64,000 bases of DNA, taken from assembly GCF_040567655.1 (NCBI RefSeq), contig NZ_JBEXAC010000001.1, positions 2,294,001-2,358,000 on the forward strand. The letters run 5' to 3'. Below are positions 24,234 through 33,100 of the stretch, piece after piece (the first letter of the stretch is position 1; each line of letters opens with the position of its first letter). The translations under genes and the position numbers were made by a program. The notes under the pieces were generated by a model. That model worked only from the letters and a program-made list of their open reading frames with translations, had not been told where the DNA came from and made no database searches. Source of the stretch: Chitinophaga sp. H8. GTDB lineage: Bacteria; Bacteroidota; Bacteroidia; Chitinophagales; Chitinophagaceae.

Positions 24234-25402
24234 TGTCAAACCGTTACACCCTATCCTGTTTACACATTGTCTGGCTGCTTTTGATGGCTATTCCGTCAAT
24301 AGCGAATGATAGTTTGCTGATAAGCCAGCTGGTAAAACGTATTGCTGCCATGCAGGTACAAACACCAGGCGATTTTCCGGCAGGCATGTTTCCTACTTAT
24401 CGCGAATACGATAAAAGGAGAAATGTATTTAAGAACGATGATAACATTTTTTTTACCGGTCTGATTGTAGTCACCCTCAAACAAATTGAGCCTAAACTAT
24501 CTGCATCTGATCAGGAAATATGCAAGCAGATTTACCGCAATGCCCTTCCGGTATACAACAAATTCCGTAACCGGAAAGGGCTGCCTACCTACAATTTCTG
24601 GCAAAGAGATACGATGGAAGTTTTTCCAAATGCAGGCTGGCTGAACCTCATGAACAAAACCCATTCGTTGCCAGAAGATATTGATGACACGGCCATCGTC
24701 TTACAGGCGCTGGAAGCACCAGACAGTGTAGTACAAGCGGTGCACCGCTTAATGCAGCAGCACCGGAATGGTACTACCAGACAGGTCAAAAATACTTTTA
24801 AAGCATATAAACACCTCCCTGCCTATTCCACCTGGTTTGGTAAAAAGATGCCGATTGATTTCGACATTTGTGTGCTCTCCAATGCACTCCACCTGGTATT
24901 AAAGTATAAACTGCCCCTTACCGAGGCGGATTCTGCCAGCATACAACTGATCCGGGAAGTAGTCCGTCAACGCCAATACCTCACCCATCCGGATTATATT
25001 GCCCCTCATTACGACCGGCCCGCTGTGATATTGTATCATTTATCGCGCTTAATGCAGTTGCATCACATTCCGGAACTGGAGCAGTTCAGGCCGCAGCTGA
25101 TAGCAGATACCAGAAAGATATATGAGGAAACAACCCGCTTCATGGACCGTGCTATTACCGCCACTGCTTTGCTGCGTTTTGGTGCTGCCATATCCCGGGA
25201 TACCTTCCCTGCCTATCCGGATATGCTGACTTTAACAGAAGAGAATGATTTTGTTTTTTTCATTGCCAACATGGCCTCTTTCCTCCCTAATCCATTCAAA
25301 AACTGGATAGGCAAATCAGGTGCCGGTAAATTTTATTATTACTGCCCGGCCTATAACAATGTATTGCTGCTGGAAATGCTTACCTGGGAAAACACTCCCT
25401 GA
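24233..25402 (+). CDS. Secreted alpha/alpha-barrel protein with DxDDTA motif
   Basis: 389 residues. A signal peptide (hydrophobic 7-23, probable cleavage after SIA at 22-24) sends it out of the cytoplasm; no lipobox. The rest is strongly helical. The sequence PEDIDDTAIVLQAL (147-160) carries DIDDTA at 149-154 (24677-24694), identical in form to the DxDDTA catalytic motif of class II terpene/squalene cyclases. Further barrel-like pieces are FFTGLIVVTLKQI, FDICVLSNALHLVLKY, YDRPAVILYHLSRLM and ITATALLRFGA. It is half the length of squalene-hopene cyclase. I do not recognise a named family; a cyclase-related or structural toroid is inferred. Its ATG overlaps the helicase stop, so translation is coupled, which is odd for a secreted protein. 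Confidence 0.75.
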   Translation: MSNRYTLSCLHIVWLLLMAIPSIANDSLLISQLVKRIAAMQVQTPGDFPAGMFPTYREYDKRRNVFKNDDNIFFTGLIVVTLKQIEPKLSASDQEICKQIYRNALPVYNKFRNRKGLPTYNFWQRDTMEVFPNAGWLNLMNKTHSLPEDIDDTAIVLQALEAPDSVVQAVHRLMQQHRNGTTRQVKNTFKAYKHLPAYSTWFGKKMPIDFDICVLSNALHLVLKYKLPLTEADSASIQLIREVVRQRQYLTHPDYIAPHYDRPAVILYHLSRLMQLHHIPELEQFRPQLIADTRKIYEETTRFMDRAITATALLRFGAAISRDTFPAYPDMLTLTEENDFVFFIANMASFLPNPFKNWIGKSGAGKFYYYCPAYNNVLLLEMLTWENTP

Positions 25403-25436
25403 TGGCTGCGCAACAACGGTTTAAAAATGGCAGTCA

Positions 25437-27344
25437 TCATACATCTACAAATTCCCAGGCACTTTGGTACGCGTTCCGCTGTTCTGCATAGGTAATAAAA
25501 TCTGCATAAAAGGGAAACTGGGATAAGGTAGCGCTATCCCCTACAATCACGAGCTTTTTCCTGGCACGTGTCATCGCAACGTTCATCCGGCGGATATCTG
25601 ACAGGAAACCTATCTTACTCTCCGTATTACTTCTGGTCATACTGATATAAACGATATCCCGCTCCTGGCCCTGAAAACTGTCTATGGTATTTACTCCTAT
25701 CTTATCTCCGTAAGCCTGTAAAACCGGGGAATGCATTAATTGTTCTTTCAATAATTCTACCTGCTGCTTATATGGTGAGATGACTGCTATAGAAGGAAAA
25801 TCAGGTGCGTTGTAGCGGATTTTCAGCTCCGTCACCAATTGTGTCAGGTGTTTGAATAATAATGCGGCCTCTTCCGGATTAGTGGTACTGGTACCTTCTG
25901 CCACCTCATCAAAGCCGCATCCCGCCGTATCTACAAATGCCAGTGGTACGTCTTCATCAAACAATAAATGACCTGCCACTGTAGCATGGGCCTTCAGCCT
26001 GTTTTCATAAAACACGCCAGCGGAATACCCCATGATCATTTCATGCATGCGATATTGTTCTTCCAGTAAAACAACCGCTTCCGGATGCAGGGAAGCACAC
26101 TTTTCCAATAAGGTAGTGCTCAGTCCCTGTTTAGCCGCCTCACCGGATTTTATGGTTGGGGATAGCTGGCAATGATCTCCAGCCAAAACTACTTTTTGCG
26201 CTTTCAATACCGGTATCCAGCAGGCAGGTTCCAGCGCCTGTCCGGCTTCATCAATTACCACCGTATGATACTGCTGGTTCCTGACAGTATAATGATTGGC
26301 CCCTACCAATGTAGCCGTGATCACCTGCGCCTTTGCTACCAGGTCGTCAATGATATACTGTTCTGTTTTTTCTACATCTTTGATGATATTGCGAGCCGCG
26401 TCAAAGAGCGCTTTACGTTGTTCCCGCTCCGCCTTCCCAAAATTACGCTTATACTTATGCGCCATATCCCGGAACTCGTTGGCCTGCTTTCTCAGCTTCC
26501 TGATTTCCTTTGTACTGCTATGTTCAGTCATTCTGCTATCCAATGTCAAAGCCATCAACCGCTCTGATACTTTGGCAGGATTGCCTACGCGTAATACATT
26601 TAATCCTTCATCCGACAGCTTTTCACTCAGGAGGTCTACCGCTGTATTGCTTGGCGCCACCACCAGTATTTTTTGCTGGTCCTGTTTAATGAGCATTTTG
26701 ATGGCCTGTACGATAGTAGTTGTTTTGCCTGTACCTGGCGGGCCATGTACAATAGCCAGCTCATTAGCTGACAAGATCTTATTCACAGCCTGCTGCTGTG
26801 AAGCATTTAGCCTGGGATGCTCAATGGTATAAGCCGGTGTTTCAAAAGCGGGCGCACTTTCCCCGGTCAGTATTTTTATGATCCGTCCTGTTGCAGTTTG
26901 CTCCCGCAGGGTGGCTGCCTGCTTTAATGCATTTTGCATCTCATCATAACTGTTGTCATCAAACAACAGGTCGATACCCAATTTGCCATCACTGGCCCAA
27001 TCGGGTAGTTCATCCGTACGTAATGTGATTTTCAGGCGGTTGCCGCTTTGATAAGAAACTGTACCTTCCAGGTTGTCCTTTTTGGGATCATGGTTGGAAA
27101 AAAGCACAGCAGACACACCGAAGCGTAGCTGATGTACAATATCCTGATGGGTGGTACGTTCCACTTCTACAGTCAGATAGTCACCCCGGCTCATTTCTGT
27201 ACCTCTGATTGCAACAGGATACCAGGAAAGACCGTTTGCTCTCCGCGCTGTCACTCCGGAAGTAGCCGTTAATTGCAGGTATGCTTTTCTGTCTTCTTCC
27301 CGCTCTATTTTCAATAATTCCAGCAGCTTTGCAAAATAATCCAT
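25437..27344 (-). CDS. SF1B helicase of the Upf1/IGHMBP2 type
   Basis: 635 residues. It should unwind DNA or RNA 5' to 3' with ATP. N-terminal accessory beta domain (about 1-150), then motif I GPPGTGKTTT (about 203-212), motif II DEAGQALEP, motif III GDHCQLSPTIKS, motif IV LLEEQYRMHEMI, motif V NTIDSFQGQERDIVYISMTRSN and motif VI RRMNVAMTRARKKLVIVGD. A charged stretch near 285-330 inserts the 1B/1C subdomain. It converges on the DxDDTA gene with a 34-base gap. The promoter ends only four bases before the ATG, suggesting a leaderless mRNA. Confidence 0.95.
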   Translation of the reverse strand: MDYFAKLLELLKIEREEDRKAYLQLTATSGVTARRANGLSWYPVAIRGTEMSRGDYLTVEVERTTHQDIVHQLRFGVSAVLFSNHDPKKDNLEGTVSYQSGNRLKITLRTDELPDWASDGKLGIDLLFDDNSYDEMQNALKQAATLREQTATGRIIKILTGESAPAFETPAYTIEHPRLNASQQQAVNKILSANELAIVHGPPGTGKTTTIVQAIKMLIKQDQQKILVVAPSNTAVDLLSEKLSDEGLNVLRVGNPAKVSERLMALTLDSRMTEHSSTKEIRKLRKQANEFRDMAHKYKRNFGKAEREQRKALFDAARNIIKDVEKTEQYIIDDLVAKAQVITATLVGANHYTVRNQQYHTVVIDEAGQALEPACWIPVLKAQKVVLAGDHCQLSPTIKSGEAAKQGLSTTLLEKCASLHPEAVVLLEEQYRMHEMIMGYSAGVFYENRLKAHATVAGHLLFDEDVPLAFVDTAGCGFDEVAEGTSTTNPEEAALLFKHLTQLVTELKIRYNAPDFPSIAVISPYKQQVELLKEQLMHSPVLQAYGDKIGVNTIDSFQGQERDIVYISMTRSNTESKIGFLSDIRRMNVAMTRARKKLVIVGDSATLSQFPFYADFITYAEQRNAYQSAWEFVDV

Positions 27345-27348
27345 GCTG

Positions 27349-27379
27349 CAAAGGTAGCAGGTTATTAGTTGATAGCAAA
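27349..27379 (-). promoter_or_regulatory. Promoter giving a probably leaderless helicase mRNA
   Basis: On the minus strand TTTG (27379-27376), 19 bases, TACCTTTG (27356-27349), then CAGC and the ATG at 27344. Both boxes match the Bacteroidota consensus exactly, and the expected start of transcription falls at or within a base or two of the start codon. Confidence 0.65.
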
Positions 27380-27415
27380 CCTCTCCCTGTACGGGTGAAT
27401 ACCAGCATTCAACAA

Positions 27416-29110
27416 TCAGCGTTGCTTTCCGGAAGCTCGTTGGTGCTTTCGTTTTTTGTGAGGAGGTGTACTACGGGTTTTCCCCGATGTTGTTGCTTTT
27501 TTGACCGCAGGTATACTGCCCGTAGGTGGGCATATTGTTTTATATAGCGGGTCTGTTCCGGTAACACCATATGTATCAAAAGCCAGGCTGTCAATCCTGT
27601 CGGGATAATGTACCCTTACTACATAAGCAGCATCAGGCTCCAGCTTCGCTTCAATCTTCCTGGACGGAGGCATTACCATATAACACCAGCCCATGTCACG
27701 TGTTTTGTTATACAGATAAACACAAACCGTTGATGGCACGCAAATTTCCAGCTCCAATGGAATCCGCAAGAGTGGTATTTGAGGTGGTATGGTAGCAGGA
27801 ATTTCATCCGCAATTGCAAAACTGTAAATATCATCTCCTCCTTTGCCACCAGGCCGGTTTGAAGCAATAAACCCTCGCTGTGCGGTGGGCGTGGTATAAT
27901 AAAAATCATCTCCACTACTATTAAACGGGGGTTTCAGATTAACTGCCTCCGACCAGTTATTTTTACTGCCGTTTACCATAAACACATCATAGCCTCCCAT
28001 TCCTACCTTGCCTTTACTGGCAAAAAAAAGTGTAGCTGCATTTCCTGTCACAGGAAATGCCTCATCTTCAGGAGAGTTCACGTTGCTGCCGCAGTTTTGC
28101 GGGCCCCCCCAACTATTATCTGCCTGCTTTTCACAAAACCATATGTCCGTACCTCCGGCACCTCCAGAGCGGTCTGAAGTGAAATACAGGATGTTACCCG
28201 CACTGTTCAATGCAGCATGTCCTACAGAGTAATTATTGTTATTATAGGGAAACTCAACAGGCCCCTGCCACTGCTGCCCCTGTTTGGTAAAGAGCAGCAG
28301 TTTCAGCCTGCGTGTACCATATACCGGAATATCCTTTTTATTAAATGGCACCTTCCTTTCAGGATCTGTTACCGTAATATAGGCCGTATCACCATTGGCT
28401 GAAAAACAGGCAGGCCCTACATGGTAAGGATAATTATTGATAACTGCCGAGAAGTTACGGGAATATCCTATACCTGCCGGTGCAACGGTAGCACTGTATA
28501 ATTTTCCATAGGCCGATTTATTACGTCCATACCGTTGTTTACTTCCTTTCATATCCCACATGCCTTGTCTTAAACTGTCTGATACAAATACCATTTCCTG
28601 TCCATACCTGATCATCCCCCAGTCATTTACACTGCTGTTTACCCATTCCTCATTCTTCAGGGTAACCGGCATAGGAGCTGCCAGCCAGCTGACCGCAGCA
28701 TCACATCCCGCGATGCGCTGCCTGATGTTGTCCTGATCCGGCAATTGCTGATACTGCTGTTTGGCGGCATCATACCTGCCCAGGCACTTGAGCATATCCG
28801 CATAATGTAATCTGTTATCATTATTCCCACTGCTATCTGCCAGCAACTGCGCATACCAGTAAGCCGCTTTTTCATATTGGTTATACATTCTGTAACAGGT
28901 AGCCAGCCGCTGTTTGATCATAGGCACATTTTTTTTTCCGGCGCGTGAGCGTAACAGCTTTTCATAAAGTCCAGCCGCCTTTGCATATTCTTCCCTCCGG
29001 AAGCTGATATCTGCGCTTTTGCTTACAGATAACTGTTCCTGCGCAACAGCATGTACCGACGTCAGTAATATTGTATGTACCAATAGGTATGAAAATAATC
29101 GTTTCCTCAT
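27416..29110 (-). CDS. TPR/PD40 protein related to PorE, lacking an OmpA domain
   Basis: 564 residues. Signal peptide (cleavage near VAQE, about 23-25). TPR helices at about 30-135 (RREEYAKAAGLYEKLLRSR, YEKAAYWYAQLLAD, LGRYDAAKQQYQQL) are followed by WD40-like PD40 strands at about 290-420 (GNILYFTSDRSGGAGGTDIWF, TLFFASKGKVGMGGYDVFMVN, RGFIASNRPGGKGGDDIYSFA). T9SS PorE-type proteins share this order but end in an OmpA-type peptidoglycan-binding domain. Here the C-terminus is a small beta region plus a Lys/Arg-rich tail (KKATTSGKTRSTPPHKKRKHQ). It is the third gene of the giant-adhesin operon, 15 bases after PorP/SprF. Likely a periplasmic helper for export or anchoring of the giant protein. 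Confidence 0.85.
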   Translation of the reverse strand: MRKRLFSYLLVHTILLTSVHAVAQEQLSVSKSADISFRREEYAKAAGLYEKLLRSRAGKKNVPMIKQRLATCYRMYNQYEKAAYWYAQLLADSSGNNDNRLHYADMLKCLGRYDAAKQQYQQLPDQDNIRQRIAGCDAAVSWLAAPMPVTLKNEEWVNSSVNDWGMIRYGQEMVFVSDSLRQGMWDMKGSKQRYGRNKSAYGKLYSATVAPAGIGYSRNFSAVINNYPYHVGPACFSANGDTAYITVTDPERKVPFNKKDIPVYGTRRLKLLLFTKQGQQWQGPVEFPYNNNNYSVGHAALNSAGNILYFTSDRSGGAGGTDIWFCEKQADNSWGGPQNCGSNVNSPEDEAFPVTGNAATLFFASKGKVGMGGYDVFMVNGSKNNWSEAVNLKPPFNSSGDDFYYTTPTAQRGFIASNRPGGKGGDDIYSFAIADEIPATIPPQIPLLRIPLELEICVPSTVCVYLYNKTRDMGWCYMVMPPSRKIEAKLEPDAAYVVRVHYPDRIDSLAFDTYGVTGTDPLYKTICPPTGSIPAVKKATTSGKTRSTPPHKKRKHQRASGKQR

Positions 29111-29125
29111 GGGCTGGACATATTT

Positions 29126-30127
29126 TTAAAAATACCTCGGACTTAACGTACGTGAGTTGTATTTCTTGTTATTAAAGAGAAATCCCACAGAAATTTCATG
29201 AGACCCTTGCTGATAACTGGCCATCTTATTAACGGAGATATCATAGGAGTAACCGATCCTTAACTGGGGAGTAGCATAAAATTCCACCATTACACTCGCC
29301 GCATCCAGCTGTTCCAGGTCATTGCTTAATGCTGGCTTGTTCCATAGTTTCATACCGGTTCTATAGGAACCTCCTACCCATAATTTTTCGGCAATCAGTA
29401 AAAAAACATTTATATCCACGTTGGTAGGCCCTTTAAAATCTTCTTTTATCAGCAGGGAAGGTTTGAGTTTCAGGTTTTCCGCAAAGTCCAGCAAATAGCC
29501 TGCGGTTACATACATATGCTGGGTTTTACGGATCGTTTTGTAATTGTAACCACCCCAGTAGTAGCGGGAGTTATCTGTATAGAGCGAAAAAAGGTCCATT
29601 ACCGCTGCTCCCGCATAGAACTTCGGGGAATAATAATACACTCCGAAACGGGCATCCGGAATCACCTGTGATGTTTTTCCCAATGGGATCGCCTGATCCA
29701 GATCATCTACATATTTTAAGGCGGAGCCATCAATACTATATTGGGTGATGCCACCACCTATACCGATACATAAGCGGCGGGTATCCTCCTCATCCAATGG
29801 AATCCGGTAAGCATAAAATCCATAGGCAGAAAGCGTTTCCTGCGGTCCCAGCTTATCTACCATCACCTGAGCGCCTACTCCTACCCGTTCATCCCTGGCA
29901 TTGGTAAGGCCATCGATGGAGATACCACCTGTTTGTGGCGCGCCGGGAAAATCCACCCACTGATGCCGGTAAATAGCATTCATATACCAGCCCTGCTTAT
30001 ATCCTGCATAAGCCGGGTTTACACTTAGCCCATTAAATACATATTGGCTAAACTGTACATTTTGTTGTGCATGAACAGGAACAAGGCTGATGCAACAACA
30101 TACCAGGATGCATATTTTTCTAATCAT
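29126..30127 (-). CDS. PorP/SprF family type IX secretion outer-membrane protein
   Basis: 333 residues. Signal peptide ending at VHAQ (about 21), then the family N-terminus QQNVQFSQYVFNGLSVNPAYAGYKQGWYMNAIYRHQWVDFPGAPQT and a beta-barrel of the PorP/SprF type with ending FLFNNKKYNSR. In gliding Bacteroidota SprF is needed for surface display of the giant adhesin SprB encoded next to it. The same pairing is seen here: the gene is 27 bases after the giant protein and 15 bases before the PD40 protein. It is probably dedicated to export or anchoring of that substrate. Confidence 0.95.
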   Translation of the reverse strand: MIRKICILVCCCISLVPVHAQQNVQFSQYVFNGLSVNPAYAGYKQGWYMNAIYRHQWVDFPGAPQTGGISIDGLTNARDERVGVGAQVMVDKLGPQETLSAYGFYAYRIPLDEEDTRRLCIGIGGGITQYSIDGSALKYVDDLDQAIPLGKTSQVIPDARFGVYYYSPKFYAGAAVMDLFSLYTDNSRYYWGGYNYKTIRKTQHMYVTAGYLLDFAENLKLKPSLLIKEDFKGPTNVDINVFLLIAEKLWVGGSYRTGMKLWNKPALSNDLEQLDAASVMVEFYATPQLRIGYSYDISVNKMASYQQGSHEISVGFLFNNKKYNSRTLSPRYF

Positions 30128-30154
30128 ATACGCTGATTAAAATTGCAATTAGTT

Positions 30155-33100
30155 TTATCTCAACAGTTCGATCCATCCTTTATAGGTCTGCTCTCCTGTT
30201 GGTGTTTTCAATTTCAGCAGATAGTAATAAGTACCTTCATTTAAGCCCCGGCCATCCCAATCGTTCCGGTAGTTTTTAGATTGGTATACCATATTACCCC
30301 AGCGGTTATAGATGAATAAGGAAGAGTTGGGATAACGGGATATATCAATAATCCTGAACTGATCGTTTTTACCATCCCCATTCGGCGTGATCACATTAGG
30401 AATAAAAATCGCCTCACCATTCACATTTTCTTCCCGGGTGGTAGCCGTATTATTAGTCAGGTCAGGATCCTTCAGGATGCTTGTTACCGTAGCCGAATTC
30501 ACCACTATACCATTGGCATTAATACGTGCTGTAAACTTCAACGTAGCGGTTTGCATCGCGGCCAGCTGATCGACTTCCCAGATCAATATCCTGGTAATAG
30601 GATCATAGGTGGTGGTACCTGTACTGGTAGTCACACTACCTATCAGCTCCAGAGTATTGCGGAGCGTATCACGCACTACTACTTGCCGGGCGGTATCCGG
30701 ACCTGCATTATAGATAGTGATCAGGAAGTCTGCCTTTCCACCCACCTGCAGCGGTGTATTGTTCAGCAGTTCTTTTTTGACCTGCAGATCCGCCGCTTTG
30801 ATCATGAGTATCCCGCGAACTTCTGTTTCTACTTTTTCACTGGTGTTATCTGAAGGATCGATATCCGTAGCGCCTGGTGGCACTGATATAGTAGCCTGGT
30901 TGGTAAATTTCCCTTTGCCGGTAGTTTTGCCTTTAACAATAATCCGGATCGTACTACCTGCAGGGAATACGCCCGCTGTTACTTTTACCGTACCGGCATT
31001 CACCGTTGTCTGTGCCACCACAGCGCCACCGGTAGCAGCGCTCACCGTAGCCGATGCACCCTGGATATTTGCGGGCAGCACATCTGTGATGACGGCACCA
31101 TCACCCGCAGCAGGACCATCATTACGGGCAGTGAGGATGTATACAATAGTATCTCCTTCTGAAATGGAAGCCGGGCCGGTTTTATTAATACCCAGGTTCA
31201 GGTTCCTGGTAACCCTAGTAGTCACTACAGATTTTATGGTGCTATCTCCCACGGTAGCCGTGGCTTCGTTGGTAATAATTCCGGTAAAGGAAGGATCAAT
31301 TCTGCCGGCTAATTGGATATTGATCGCATTACCTGCACCCGCCGGAATAATGCCTATTACGTTAATCTCATTCCCAGTACCACTCCTTGGTCCAGTAACG
31401 GCTGCGTCACCAATAGCCGTTGCGGTCCAGTTGACACCAGTGAGCATAGCTGGCACGATGTCGCGCATACTGATCCTGCTAATATCGGAAGCACCCGGAT
31501 CGGACAACACAATCGTATAGTGCAGGCTATCACCTGCGCTGGCTGTTGCAGGCGCGATCTTTTTAATATCGAACAACAGTTGTTTTTGCACTTTAGTCAC
31601 TACTGTTTCACTGGATATTGCTGTACCATCCGGAGCGTTCAATATGGCCGTGTTCTTTATTTCAGCCGCATTGGTATTAGCATCCACCATTCCGCTAACG
31701 GTTATCTGAATATTGTTTTCTGCCCCACCAGGTATATTACCTTCCACGACAACATTATTGCCTGTTCCAGCAGCCTGGCTCGTAATCAGCGCATTACCAC
31801 CTGCTATAACAGTCCACTTTACATCCGTTAAGGTAGCAGGCACCATGTCTGTTATTTTAACACCATTTGCGTTGGAGGCCCCCTGATTACGGGCAGTGAT
31901 CACATAGTTAACCACACTGCCTGCGTTGACAACAGCCGGTCCTGCTTTTTCAATCAGTAATATTGGCTTTTGCTGTACAAGGGTGGTTACGCTGGCCGTG
32001 TATTCCTTTGCATCAGCAGTTGCTGTTTTCGCGGTATTAGTAAGTGGCCCGGCAAAATCAGCATTAATCACGCCTGTTATAGTGAGCCTTATACTATTTT
32101 CATTACCCGCCGGTACATTAGCCAGGAAGGATATCTGATTACCGCTTCCGCTGGTAGGGCTTCCAGCTGCCAATGTAGCTGTTCCCTGCGGTACAATTTC
32201 CCAGGTTACCTGTTCCAGAGCAGATGGCGCCGGATCTGTCACTGTAGCGGCCAATAAATCTGATGGACCTGTATTACCTAACACGACCGTATATACGATA
32301 CTGCTGCCGGCAGTTGCTTTGGGTGGCCCGGATTTAGTGAATATCACACCAGGGGTATTGATAATACTGGTAAGGGCTTTATCCATGGCTACCACTTTTC
32401 CTTTAATACTCACTGTAGCCGTATTTTCTATCACTCCGGTTGCAGCTGGTGCAATAGTGCCGGCAATTGTGATCAGGATATTGTGTCCCTGACCAGCTGG
32501 TAAATCGGCCGTAATACTGATATTGCGGTTCTGTCCATGATTCAGGCCGTGAATGGTTGCCCCGGTGGCAACTGCCGTCCAACTAACCTCCTGTACAGCA
32601 TTGGGTACAAGATCCGCGATGTTAATACCAGCTACATTGGATGGCCCATTGTTGGTTACCAGCAGCGTATAATTAATACTGTTACCCGCGGCTATTGTAT
32701 CTGGAGCAGCCTTGCTGATCTTTATCGCAGCAGCAGCGGTCACCACGGTAACCACCGGTGGCGTGCTTACCGTTGTACCTGTATAGGTGTAGGTTGCTGT
32801 ATTGGTAATATTTCCGGTATACGAGGCATCTATCGTACCATCCACTGTAATCACCACACTATTGCTGTCGCCTGCCGGCACATCCGCAGTCAGGTCTACA
32901 TTACCCGGATTATTCACCACATTGCCAGTCCTGATGACCGCATTGCCATACTTAACTGCCGACCAGGAGGTAGCCTTCAATTGTGGAGGTAACAGATCTT
33001 TTACGGTAATACCTGCCGCATCAGAAGGTCCGGCATTACGCAGGACAATACTGTAACTGATGCTGCCACCTGCCACTCCTGTACCCGGACCGGATTTAAG

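Noticed and set aside
27345..27415. Missing OmpA domain of the PD40 protein as a frameshift remnant
   Set aside because: Only 71 bases remain before the helicase start and no frame there resembles an OmpA domain.
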